Part shown: positions 1 through 7,325 of the stretch, piece by piece | Layout: each line of letters opens with the position of its first letter | How positions within the stretch are numbered: position 1 is the first letter of the stretch | Assembly (NCBI GenBank): GCA_902520385.1 | Contig: CABYOB010000020.1 | Coordinates: 1 to 10,016, forward strand | Reading direction: 5' to 3' | DNA length: 10,016 nt | From: an uncultured Bacteroidota bacterium | Lineage (GTDB): Bacteria > Bacteroidota > Bacteroidia > Flavobacteriales > TMED113 | Made by a program: the position numbers and the translations under genes | The notes under the pieces: model-generated | The model's database searches: none | The model's input: the letters and a program-made list of their open reading frames with translations, nothing else | What the model was told of the DNA's origin: nothing

Positions 1-87
1 TGCATATTAAATAAAAAAGAAAACACTATTTCATTAAGTGAAGCTGAAAAATGTAGTATTATTATGAATAAAATTGAGAGCACATAA
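1..87 (+). CDS. C-terminal end of an unidentified protein (5' truncated by window edge)
   Basis: An open frame runs from base 1 to a TAA at 85-87 and encodes 28 residues, ending in NKIEST. The stop overlaps the next start as TAATG, the same arrangement as at the following junction, which argues for a real upstream gene in the operon. The tail is hydrophilic and probably helical (SLSEAEKCSIIMNKI). It vaguely resembles the last helix of Gfo/Idh/MocA-type oxidoreductases, which would suit a sugar-modification operon, but 28 residues are too few to assign a family. The reading frame is fairly secure and the function is unknown. Confidence 0.65.
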   Translation, partial: CILNKKENTISLSEAEKCSIIMNKIEST

Positions 88-920
88 TGAGAAATTTATT
101 TTTAGTCAGTTTGTTTTTTATTTTTTCATGTAAAAAAGAGTCTCATCAAGCATCTTTTTTATCAATTCAAAATTTTTCTTTTGAAAATATTGAGGGTTAT
201 GAAAACGAATCTACAAATATAACCGACGCTTGGGTTACATTTAATGGAAACTTCATAGGAGCATTTGAAACCCCATCAGATATACCAATTTTGGATCTGG
301 AAGAAAAAGATAATATTGTTAGAATTTCGCCTGGAATAAAAGAAAATGGAATTTCAGGAAGCAGAATGATTTATCCATTTTACAATAGTTATGAGTTCAT
401 TTCTAAAACAACAAACCCAGAAGAAAATCAAGTTATAAACCCAGTAACAAGTTACAAAGAAGCTGAATTTAAATTTTTAACACAAGGCGAATTTGAGTTA
501 GGGAACATGTTTCAAGAAACAGAAAATAGTGATACTATTCCATTTACTCAAAGCACCGAAGTTTTTCTAGGAGAAAAGTCATGTGCAATTTGTGTTGATG
601 AAACAAATAACTCATTCCAAATTATCACAATTGATAACTTCTCCTTTAATGGACTCCCTGAATATGTTTTTCTCGAAATGAATTTTAAAACATCCGTCAA
701 CTTTAAAATAGGAATAGTGAAAAATGGGAATTTGCAAGATAAAACTGAACACATGAAAATATATAGATCTGATGATTGGAAAAAAATATATATAAACTTA
801 AGTCAATTAATTATACCTAACATTCCCAATTCAACATTTCAAATTTATATGGAAAGCGATATAATAGAAAATAACTCAGGGGGGTGCGTATACCTTGATA
901 ACATAAAAGTTGTTTTTTAA
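87..920 (+). CDS. Exported lipoprotein of unknown function
   Basis: A 277-residue protein with a short lipoprotein signal peptide. A hydrophobic stretch (residues 3-13) leads to a lipobox-like FIFSC with the acceptor Cys at 15, followed by KKES. It is therefore expected to be lipid-anchored in the outer membrane. The mature part is beta-rich. The first region (about 45-100) contains NITDAWVTFNGNFIGAF and then PGIKENGIS and YPFY, a pattern I associate with Bacteroidota surface lipoproteins but cannot name. The C-terminal region (about 180-277) ends GGCVYLDNIKV, like the last strand of jelly-roll carbohydrate-binding folds. Its start overlaps the previous stop (TAATG) and its stop overlaps the start of the sugar transferase in the same way. 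This implies translational coupling and a role with surface polysaccharide, by context only. Binding or structural roles are more likely than enzymatic ones, since no catalytic motif is visible. Confidence 0.85.
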   Translation: MRNLFLVSLFFIFSCKKESHQASFLSIQNFSFENIEGYENESTNITDAWVTFNGNFIGAFETPSDIPILDLEEKDNIVRISPGIKENGISGSRMIYPFYNSYEFISKTTNPEENQVINPVTSYKEAEFKFLTQGEFELGNMFQETENSDTIPFTQSTEVFLGEKSCAICVDETNNSFQIITIDNFSFNGLPEYVFLEMNFKTSVNFKIGIVKNGNLQDKTEHMKIYRSDDWKKIYINLSQLIIPNIPNSTFQIYMESDIIENNSGGCVYLDNIKVVF

Positions 921-2326
921 TGAAATCCAAATCTGAAACATTCAAATTTATACTTTTTGATACTTTAACTGCACTTGGTAGTTGGGTTTTATTTTTCATG
1001 TATAGAAAAAATCTAGAAGAACAAGTTTTTGAAATCCAAGACACTTCTTTAATTAAAGGAAGTATTGCAATTTGTATATTTTGGATATTTCTTTATATCT
1101 TTTTTGGAAAATATCAAAATGTATATAGAACCTCTAGAATACAAGAGTTTTATAAAACTATTTCTCAAAGTATAGTTGGCTGCATAATAATATTTTTTTT
1201 TCTAATTATTGACGATATTGAATACCATAAAAATTATAAATACTATTATAAATCTATCTTATTTTTATTCACAACTCATTTCTGCTTAACTTTTTTTTTC
1301 AGATATATTTTAACAAACAATATTGTAAAAAAAATAAAAAAAGGTAAAATCGGATTTAAGACCATAATAATTGGATCTTCTGAAAAAGCTATTAATATTT
1401 TCAATGAAATAACAAATGCACCCAAGTCTACTGGAAATGAAATTATAGGAATAGTTAAAAATTCCGTTAACAGCAATAATCTTTTATCTAATAAATTGAA
1501 AACTTTAGGCACTTTGTCAGATTTAACAAAAATACTCAAAAATTATGAAGTTGATGAAGCAATATTAGCATTAGAAAACACAGAATTAAAGTCAACGGAG
1601 ACTATACTATATGAACTAAACTTTCATAATGTAATAGCAAAAATAATTCCAAACAAAAGCGACTTACTTTCCGGAAATGTAAAAATGTCATCTATACATG
1701 GTATACCTTTTACTGAAATTTTACCTTGTTCAATGAATACTTCTGAATCATTTATAAAAAGGTTATTAGATGTAGTTGTATCATTAATAATTTTAACTCT
1801 TTTAATTCCATTTTTTATAATAAATTCCATTCTAATAAAAGTATCTTCCAAAGGACCCATTTTTTATTATCAAAAAAGAGCAGGAATAAATAGAAAATTA
1901 TTCGAAATAATAAAATTCCGATCTATGTATATTGATGCGGAATCGGACGGGAATCCAAAATTAACTCAAGAAAATGACAAAAGAATTACTAAATGGGGAA
2001 AAATCATGAGAAAATATCGAATTGATGAACTTCCTCAATTTTACAATGTACTTATTGGTGAAATGTCAATAGTAGGACCTCGACCAGAAAGAGAATATTT
2101 TATAAAAAAAATCATTACTAAAGCTCCTCATTATAAATTAATATTTAAAATAAGACCTGGGATTACTTCATGGGGAATGGTGAAATATGGATATGCAGAT
2201 AACGTAGAAAAAATGATTGAAAGATTAAAATATGATATAATATATATAGAAAATCTCTCTATATTTAGCGATATAAAAGTTCTTGCATATACTTTAATTA
2301 TTGTATTACAAGGAAGAGGAAAATAA
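920..2326 (+). CDS. Polyprenyl-phosphate glycosyl-1-phosphate transferase (exopolysaccharide initiating enzyme, WcaJ/PssY-like)
   Basis: This 468-residue inner-membrane enzyme moves a sugar-1-phosphate from a nucleotide sugar to undecaprenyl phosphate, the first committed step of exopolysaccharide or O-unit assembly. Four hydrophobic segments lie at about 10-27, 47-63, 81-98 and 111-131. A Rossmann-like CoA-binding-type domain follows (about 146-270, starting KTIIIGSS). A further membrane segment (283-305) opens the bacterial sugar transferase domain. Its motifs are all present: KRLLD (280-284), KGPIFYYQKRAG (311-322), KFRSM (332-336), the RIDELPQ region with the predicted catalytic Asp-Glu pair at 369-370, GEMSIVGPRP (380-389) and RPGIT.W (412-418). 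The length fits the long polytopic class. It follows the lipoprotein by a TAATG overlap and is 4 nt from the dehydrogenase gene. The sugar donor cannot be told from sequence. Two 9-T tracts (1193-1201 and 1291-1299) fall in its membrane segments. Confidence 0.95.
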   Translation: MKSKSETFKFILFDTLTALGSWVLFFMYRKNLEEQVFEIQDTSLIKGSIAICIFWIFLYIFFGKYQNVYRTSRIQEFYKTISQSIVGCIIIFFFLIIDDIEYHKNYKYYYKSILFLFTTHFCLTFFFRYILTNNIVKKIKKGKIGFKTIIIGSSEKAINIFNEITNAPKSTGNEIIGIVKNSVNSNNLLSNKLKTLGTLSDLTKILKNYEVDEAILALENTELKSTETILYELNFHNVIAKIIPNKSDLLSGNVKMSSIHGIPFTEILPCSMNTSESFIKRLLDVVVSLIILTLLIPFFIINSILIKVSSKGPIFYYQKRAGINRKLFEIIKFRSMYIDAESDGNPKLTQENDKRITKWGKIMRKYRIDELPQFYNVLIGEMSIVGPRPEREYFIKKIITKAPHYKLIFKIRPGITSWGMVKYGYADNVEKMIERLKYDIIYIENLSIFSDIKVLAYTLIIVLQGRGK

Positions 2327-2330
2327 AATT

Positions 2331-3218
2331 ATGAAAAAAATATCTGTTATAGGCTCAGGAACAATGGGCAATGGAATAGCACACTGCTTCGCTCAACAAG
2401 GCTTTGAAGTATACCTAATTGACATCTCTAAAGAGAATTTAGATAATGCTAAAATAAAAATTTCTAAAAACCTTGATAGAATGATAAAAAAAGAGAAAAT
2501 ATCTCATGAAGATAAAGAGAGTATTATTTCTAAAATTCATTTTTATAATGACATGGGAAGTGACGTGAAAAATAGCGACTTAATAATTGAAGCAGCAACT
2601 GAATCAAAAAACATTAAACTAAAAATATTTAAAGAACTAGATAGTTTATGTAAGAACGAAACCATATTAGCAAGTAACACATCTTCTATTTCTATTTCTG
2701 AAATAGCTCAAGCTACTAACAGGCCTGATAAAGTAATCGGCATGCATTTCATGAACCCTGTACCTATAATGAAATTAGTTGAAGTTATCAAAGGAAAAAA
2801 AACTTCAAATGAAACATTTGACACAATAATGAATCTCTCCAAACAACTTAATAAAGTTCCTGTGTTTGTAAATGACGCACCTGGATTTGTTGCTAATAGA
2901 ATTTTAATGCCCATGATTAATGAAGCCATTTTAACGCTAGAACAAAAGGTTTCCGGAGTACATGAAATTGATACTGTAATGATTTTGGGAATGTCTCATC
3001 CTATGGGACCTTTATTTTTAGCTGATTTTATTGGACTTGATATATGTCTGTCTATTTTAAATGTGATGTATGAAGGCTTTAATGATGAAAAATACAAACC
3101 TTGCAAACTATTAACAGAAATGGTGAAAAATAAAGAATTAGGTGTAAAATCTGGCAAAGGATTTTATGACTACTCTGAAGGACTGAAAAATAAAAAAACT
3201 TCATCTAGATTTAGATAA
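2331..3218 (+). CDS. hbd: 3-hydroxybutyryl-CoA dehydrogenase (3-hydroxyacyl-CoA dehydrogenase family)
   Basis: A 295-residue cytoplasmic enzyme that interconverts acetoacetyl-CoA and 3-hydroxybutyryl-CoA with NAD(P). The N-terminal Rossmann motif is GSGTMGNGIA (8-17), with acidic D31 after strand 2. Catalytic and substrate residues of the family are visible: S118 in NTSS (116-119), H139 in GMHFMNPVP, E151 in KLVEVIKG, and N189 in NDAPGFVANR. The C-terminal helical domain carries HPMGPL.LAD..GLD (about 223-237) and GVKSGKGFYDY (271-281), both typical. I chose ATG 2331 because the Rossmann strand begins at once (MKKISVIG). An in-frame ATG at 2301 would add ten residues unlike the family and overlap the previous gene. 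The gene follows the sugar transferase by 4 nt and probably shares its transcript. The family call is strong. The exact acyl-chain preference and the reason for its place in a polysaccharide operon are unknown. Confidence 0.95.
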   Translation: MKKISVIGSGTMGNGIAHCFAQQGFEVYLIDISKENLDNAKIKISKNLDRMIKKEKISHEDKESIISKIHFYNDMGSDVKNSDLIIEAATESKNIKLKIFKELDSLCKNETILASNTSSISISEIAQATNRPDKVIGMHFMNPVPIMKLVEVIKGKKTSNETFDTIMNLSKQLNKVPVFVNDAPGFVANRILMPMINEAILTLEQKVSGVHEIDTVMILGMSHPMGPLFLADFIGLDICLSILNVMYEGFNDEKYKPCKLLTEMVKNKELGVKSGKGFYDYSEGLKNKKTSSRFR

Positions 3219-3222
3219 ATAT

Positions 3223-3777
3223 TCACTCAATGTAATCTCTTATTATTTTTTCTATTATAAAATCTTCTTTATTTTTTTTTGGATTAAAATTTGACTTTAT
3301 ATCACCATCATATAATTTTGCTAAATTCTGCCACCAAAAAGCACTCCAAGCTCCATTGTATTTTTTAATGATACCATAAACAGAAAAACCAAATTCTCTA
3401 AAAACTAATTTTGACAAAATAACACCCTCTTTTCTAGTCAGAGATTTAACATCATTCATAAATCTTTCCATTAATTTTTTCTTATAGCCTTTTATTACTT
3501 TTTTTTGCAATCTCTTTTTTGAAAATGTTAATAACGTATCATCTATTTCTGAAATTATATTTTTTAATGTATCAACATAATGATAGACTTTAATAACTTT
3601 ATTCTTATAAAAAAAATATTGTTTTGAATCATACGACATTTTAGAAATTAATTCAATTTCATCCAAAACAATATTTTCTTCAGGGACTTGAGAGCACAAA
3701 ACTGTAAAATTGAAAAAAAATAGCAATACAGTATTTATTAAAAAAAGCTTATTATATTGAAAAAAATAGTTAAACAT
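3223..3777 (-). CDS. DUF4294 family exported protein, function unknown
   Basis: A 184-residue protein with an N-terminal hydrophobic, Phe-rich signal sequence (about 10-28, ending TVLCSQ). Cys28 has Leu before it rather than Gly/Ala/Ser, so it is not a good lipobox, and ordinary secretion to the periplasm or an N-terminal anchor is more likely. The body matches my memory of DUF4294: a V/ILDEIEL start, DSKQYFFYKNKVIKVYHYV (50-68), a charged helical middle rich in Lys, then SLTRKEGVILSKLVFREFG (112-130) and GAWSAFWWQNLAKLYD (142-157), ending in NPKK..EDFIIE. The family is known to me only from Bacteroidota and has no assigned function. It converges on the dehydrogenase with a 4-nt gap. Its start codon shares two bases with the divergent nuclease start at 3776. 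No good downstream start keeps the signal peptide, so I keep ATG at 3777. Confidence 0.85.
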   Translation of the reverse strand: MFNYFFQYNKLFLINTVLLFFFNFTVLCSQVPEENIVLDEIELISKMSYDSKQYFFYKNKVIKVYHYVDTLKNIISEIDDTLLTFSKKRLQKKVIKGYKKKLMERFMNDVKSLTRKEGVILSKLVFREFGFSVYGIIKKYNGAWSAFWWQNLAKLYDGDIKSNFNPKKNKEDFIIEKIIRDYIE

Positions 3778-4516
3778 GTTAGATAAAATACTAAATAAAA
3801 GTAAGTTAATTTCCTTAGAAGAAGAAAGTCACACATATTCTCTTTCTAATTCTAATATTGAATTTAAAAGCGTTACAGAGTTTATTCATACATTTTTTAA
3901 ACCATTTGACGAACAAAATATTGCAAAAAAACTTACTCAAACACACTTTAAATATAAAGGAATGAGTGTAGAAGAATTAATAAATAGTTGGAATAAAAGA
4001 AGAGACCGTGGCACAATTGTTCACAAACAAATTGAAGATTTTATTAACTCAAATTGCGAGATAAATGATAATGAATTTAATAAGTTAGATTTAAAAGCAA
4101 CCCAAGGTATTAACTTTATTAAAAATAAATGTTTAAAAGAAACTAACATTTTAGCTTCTGAGGTAATTATATACTCAGAAGAACTAAAGCTTGCTGGCAC
4201 TATTGATTTAATAATTTTTAATAAAGAAAAAAACCATGTGTCAATAATTGACTGGAAAACAAACAAAAAGATAAGTAAGAAGTCTTTTAATAGATCCCGA
4301 AAAGGAATTAAGTTTCCTTTAAAAAGTATGGATGATTGTAATTTCAATCATTATAATTTACAATTATCAATGTATCAATATATTTTAGAGTCTTATTATA
4401 ATGTAAAAGTTAATGGATTATTTCTTGTTCATTTAAATGAACAAGAGTTTAATTATAAAAATTACATATGCAATTACAAAAAAGAAACAATTAAAAAAAT
4501 GCTATCAGAAATTTAA
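3776..4516 (+). CDS. PD-(D/E)XK superfamily nuclease (RecB/MGME1-like)
   Basis: A 246-residue protein with the ordered motifs of RecB-family single-domain exonucleases. These are RGTIVHKQIEDF with H83 (78-89), ASEVIIYSEELKLAGTIDLI with the metal-binding D144 (127-146), IIDWKTNK with D159 and K161 (157-164), and the late helix NLQLSMYQYIL with Q196 and Y200. The arrangement resembles MGME1 and small phage or bacterial RecB-type nucleases. A metal-dependent DNA exonuclease or endonuclease is likely, but polarity and substrate are unknown. No helicase, Cas protein or recombinase neighbour is present. ATG 3776 is the only start that keeps the N-terminal TYSLSN...KSVTEF strand region intact. It overlaps the start codon of the divergent DUF4294 gene, so promoter and leader must lie inside that gene. 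The next gene begins 52 nt downstream and may be co-transcribed. Confidence 0.9.
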   Translation: MLDKILNKSKLISLEEESHTYSLSNSNIEFKSVTEFIHTFFKPFDEQNIAKKLTQTHFKYKGMSVEELINSWNKRRDRGTIVHKQIEDFINSNCEINDNEFNKLDLKATQGINFIKNKCLKETNILASEVIIYSEELKLAGTIDLIIFNKEKNHVSIIDWKTNKKISKKSFNRSRKGIKFPLKSMDDCNFNHYNLQLSMYQYILESYYNVKVNGLFLVHLNEQEFNYKNYICNYKKETIKKMLSEI

Positions 4517-4533
4517 TCTCCATTTTTTATATT

Positions 4534-4563
4534 AGCAATAAATACCTAAGCAATAAACACCTA
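4534..4563. repeat. Two-copy 15-bp tandem repeat in the leader of the ligase-hydrolase gene
   Basis: AGCAATAAATACCTA (4534-4548) is followed directly by AGCAATAAACACCTA (4549-4563). The copies differ at one base. The second ends five bases before the ATG at 4569. The repeat fills most of the 52-nt gap between the nuclease stop and this start. A weak match to the Bacteroidota -7 promoter element (TATATTAG against TAnnTTTG) ends inside its first bases (4528-4535), with no convincing -33 element. It could be a repressor site pair, a leader element or a neutral duplication. No hairpin terminator was seen in the gap. Confidence 0.7.
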
Positions 4564-4568
4564 ACATA

Positions 4569-7325
4569 ATGAAGAAAAACCTCAAATTCATTGAAAGATT
4601 AACTCAAGAACTTGATTTGCTAGAAAAATTAATTGACACTGAACAATTAGAGGATTACGGACGAATTGGAGCGGAGCAAGAATTCTGTGTGTTAGATAAT
4701 AACTTCAGAGCCAACCCTATTAATAGAAAAATATTAAAAGAAATTCAAAATGAAGGTTTTGTCACTGAGATTGCCAAATTTAATATGGAACTAAATGTAG
4801 AGCCTTTAGATATTAATAAATCTTGTTTAAGGAATCTTGAAAAGACTCTACTTAAAAAAATGCAATTAGTTAATAATTGTGCTGAAAAACATGATGCTAA
4901 AGTTATATTAACAGGAATATTACCAACAGTAAGAAAGCATGATTTGCGTTTTGAAAACATTACACCAAACCCAAGGTATTTTGAATTATGTGAGTCAATA
5001 AATAAAATAAGAGGCAAGAATTATAAATTAAGAATAAGAGGAGTTGATGAATTAGTTTTTGAACACGATTCGCCACTTGTAGAAGGTTGCAATACAGGTT
5101 ATCAATTTCATTTACAAATTGGCCCTAAAGATTTTTCAAGAATGTACAACATTTCACAACTTATCTCCGGACCTGTTTTGGCAGTAAGTACAAACTCCCC
5201 TATTTTATTTGGAAAAAGACTGTGGCATGAAACAAGAATAGCCGTCTTTCAACAATCTACTGACACAAGAGTAATTGGAAGTTATCATCCAGGAACTTTA
5301 CCAAGAGTTACATTTGGAAATAAATGGGTAGATAAATCTATAATTGAAATTTTTAAAGAAGACATAATTAGATATAAAATTCTTTTAAAATCATTAACAA
5401 AAATCAAAAAACTAAATTCAAAACAACCTAAACTAGATGCTTTATCTTTACATAATTCAACTGTTTATAGATGGAATAGACCATGTTATGGTATTTATAA
5501 AGGAAAACCTAGCTTAAGAATTGAGTCAAGAATGTTTCCGGCAGGACCTACTATAATTGATGAAGTAGCAAATTCCGCATTTTGGTTAGGTCTAATGATT
5601 TTTTACAAAGAAAGTGAAATATCAAATATTTCTGAAATTATGGAGTTTGACGACGCACAAACTAATTTTTACTCAGCAGCGCAACAAGGTATAGATGCTA
5701 CCTTCAAATGGTATAATGGAAAAAGAATAGATGCTAGGAAATTAATTCTAAATGACTTGATTCCAAAGGCAGCTATTGGACTTTCCAGCATAAATATAAA
5801 CCCGAAAGATATTGACAGATATTTAAATATAATTAAAGAAAGAGCATTAAAAAGACAAACCGGTTCAAGATGGATGATTGATTCTTTTGATTTATTATCT
5901 AAAAAAATATCAAACCAAAATGCTCTCAGCTCAATCACTTCAGAAATAATAGAAAATCAAAAAAACAATATCCCTGTACATAAATGGGAATTGGCAAAAA
6001 ACAGCATATTAATAAATAACCCATCCAATTTACTAGTGGAAGAATGTATGGATAGATATATATATTCTATTCTAGAAGACGAACCCTTCTCTTTAGCACT
6101 AAAAATTAATGAGTGGAAAAAACACAATTATATTATTGTTGTTAATATTAATGGGAAAATAACCGGTGAACTAACTCAAAAAATTCTTGAAAAGAAAAAT
6201 AATATTAAAAGAAAAAATGAAATCCTTGTTAAGGATTTAATGATAAAAAATCCAATAACCATAAGGCCAAATGAAAAAATATCTACTGCATTAAAATTGA
6301 TGAAAAAAAATGAAACACATATGCTTCCTGTTGTTGAGAATGACTTATTTATTGGAATGCTACAAAAAAAATTATTACTTCAATATGAATTTGATTCCCC
6401 TAAATTGATATCTAAGCAAAAAATTTTAAAAAATGAAGATCGTATAATTGGAAATTATCATAGTGGTGAAAAAGGGAAAACTATAATATTTATGTGTGGA
6501 ATTCACGGTAATGAATTATCTGGAAAAAAAGCGCTTAAAAAAGTATTTAATTATTTAGAAAAAAAATCTATTGAAATATCTGGTAATATTATAGCAATTC
6601 AAGGAAATCTAAAAGCTATAGAAAAAAAAGAAAGATTCATAGACATAGATTTAAACAGGATTTGGAAACAAAAAATTGTAAACCAAATTAAAAAGGAAAA
6701 AATAAGTACTAAACAAGAACACAAAGAATTAAAAAAAATACACGAAATACTTGATGTCATTATTAATGATAAAAAAAAGAAAAATATAATTATTATAGAT
6801 CTTCATAACACCTCATCTACAAATGGTTTATTTACTATCATAAACAATGAAAATGAACACAACATTGCCTCTGCAATAAAAATACCCATCATAACTAAAT
6901 TATTCAGTAAAGTAAAAGGTTCTTTTTCTGAATATTATAACTCAAAAGGAATAACATCCATTGTTTTTGAAGGAGGGACAATTGGGGATCCTGCATCAGT
7001 TCATAATCATGAAATGGGAATTTTTAGAATATTAGAAAAATGCAAAATAATTAAAAATGAAGACGTTCCTAATTCAATTGCAGAAAAAATAAATATTGCA
7101 AAAAAATGCAAAACATATAAAGTGAAATATATTCATCAAATTACTAAGTCTGATAATTTCATTATGAAACCTAACGTAATTAATTTTCAAAAAATAAAAA
7201 AAGGAGACTTATTAGCTTATGATAAAAATGGTGAAATATTATCCAAATATGATGGAAGAATATTAATGCCACTATATCAAGAGCAAGGAAATGAAGGGTT
7301 TTATATAGTTCAAAATGAAAAATAA
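4569..7325 (+). CDS. Three-part fusion: GCS2-type amide ligase, CBS-like pair, AstE/aspartoacylase-type amidohydrolase
   Basis: A 918-residue cytoplasmic protein, far longer than single members of either enzyme family. Residues about 1-450 look like the glutamate-cysteine ligase family 2 (YbdK/carboxylate-amine ligase group). Signs are IGAEQEF with E36 and E38 (33-39), FNMELNVEP (71-79), GYQFHLQI with H181 (177-184), SPILFGKRLW (209-219), and RIESRMFP (317-324) followed by a helix. Residues about 495-605 hold a degenerate and then a clear CBS unit (VKDLMIKNPITIRP... HMLPVVENDLFIGML). Residues about 625-918 are an M14-like succinylglutamate desuccinylase/aspartoacylase domain. It has zinc ligands H646 and E649 in CGIHGNE, DLNR (694-697), H746 in IIIDLHNT, probable catalytic E801 in VFEGG, and a C-terminal beta domain with KKGD and DGRI. 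Ligase and hydrolase on one chain suggest an amide or peptide-like metabolite made and cleaved under nucleotide control. The product is unknown. The amidotransferase gene overlaps its end by 11 nt. Confidence 0.9.
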   Translation: MKKNLKFIERLTQELDLLEKLIDTEQLEDYGRIGAEQEFCVLDNNFRANPINRKILKEIQNEGFVTEIAKFNMELNVEPLDINKSCLRNLEKTLLKKMQLVNNCAEKHDAKVILTGILPTVRKHDLRFENITPNPRYFELCESINKIRGKNYKLRIRGVDELVFEHDSPLVEGCNTGYQFHLQIGPKDFSRMYNISQLISGPVLAVSTNSPILFGKRLWHETRIAVFQQSTDTRVIGSYHPGTLPRVTFGNKWVDKSIIEIFKEDIIRYKILLKSLTKIKKLNSKQPKLDALSLHNSTVYRWNRPCYGIYKGKPSLRIESRMFPAGPTIIDEVANSAFWLGLMIFYKESEISNISEIMEFDDAQTNFYSAAQQGIDATFKWYNGKRIDARKLILNDLIPKAAIGLSSININPKDIDRYLNIIKERALKRQTGSRWMIDSFDLLSKKISNQNALSSITSEIIENQKNNIPVHKWELAKNSILINNPSNLLVEECMDRYIYSILEDEPFSLALKINEWKKHNYIIVVNINGKITGELTQKILEKKNNIKRKNEILVKDLMIKNPITIRPNEKISTALKLMKKNETHMLPVVENDLFIGMLQKKLLLQYEFDSPKLISKQKILKNEDRIIGNYHSGEKGKTIIFMCGIHGNELSGKKALKKVFNYLEKKSIEISGNIIAIQGNLKAIEKKERFIDIDLNRIWKQKIVNQIKKEKISTKQEHKELKKIHEILDVIINDKKKKNIIIIDLHNTSSTNGLFTIINNENEHNIASAIKIPIITKLFSKVKGSFSEYYNSKGITSIVFEGGTIGDPASVHNHEMGIFRILEKCKIIKNEDVPNSIAEKINIAKKCKTYKVKYIHQITKSDNFIMKPNVINFQKIKKGDLLAYDKNGEILSKYDGRILMPLYQEQGNEGFYIVQNEK

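Noticed and set aside
817..1044. A minus-strand open frame spanning the lipoprotein/sugar transferase junction.
   Set aside because: It is antisense to two well-supported genes, with no recognisable protein features.
2301..2330. Earlier in-frame ATG for the 3-hydroxybutyryl-CoA dehydrogenase.
   Set aside because: It would add ten charged residues before the Rossmann strand and overlap the sugar transferase by 26 nt. ATG 2331 fits the family N-terminus.
4021..4347. A 108-codon open frame on the minus strand inside the nuclease gene.
   Set aside because: It lies opposite a gene with clear catalytic motifs, and its translation shows no domain or sensible signal. It is an AT-rich shadow.
3776..4516. 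Cas4 or a CRISPR-associated nuclease.
   Set aside because: No cysteine cluster of Cas4 is present, and there is no cas gene or repeat array in the window.
4569..7325. Possible assembly artefact joining two separate genes into the 918-residue fusion.
   Set aside because: The frame is continuous through a coherent CBS-like linker, base composition does not change, and both ends keep complete domains. It remains worth checking with reads.
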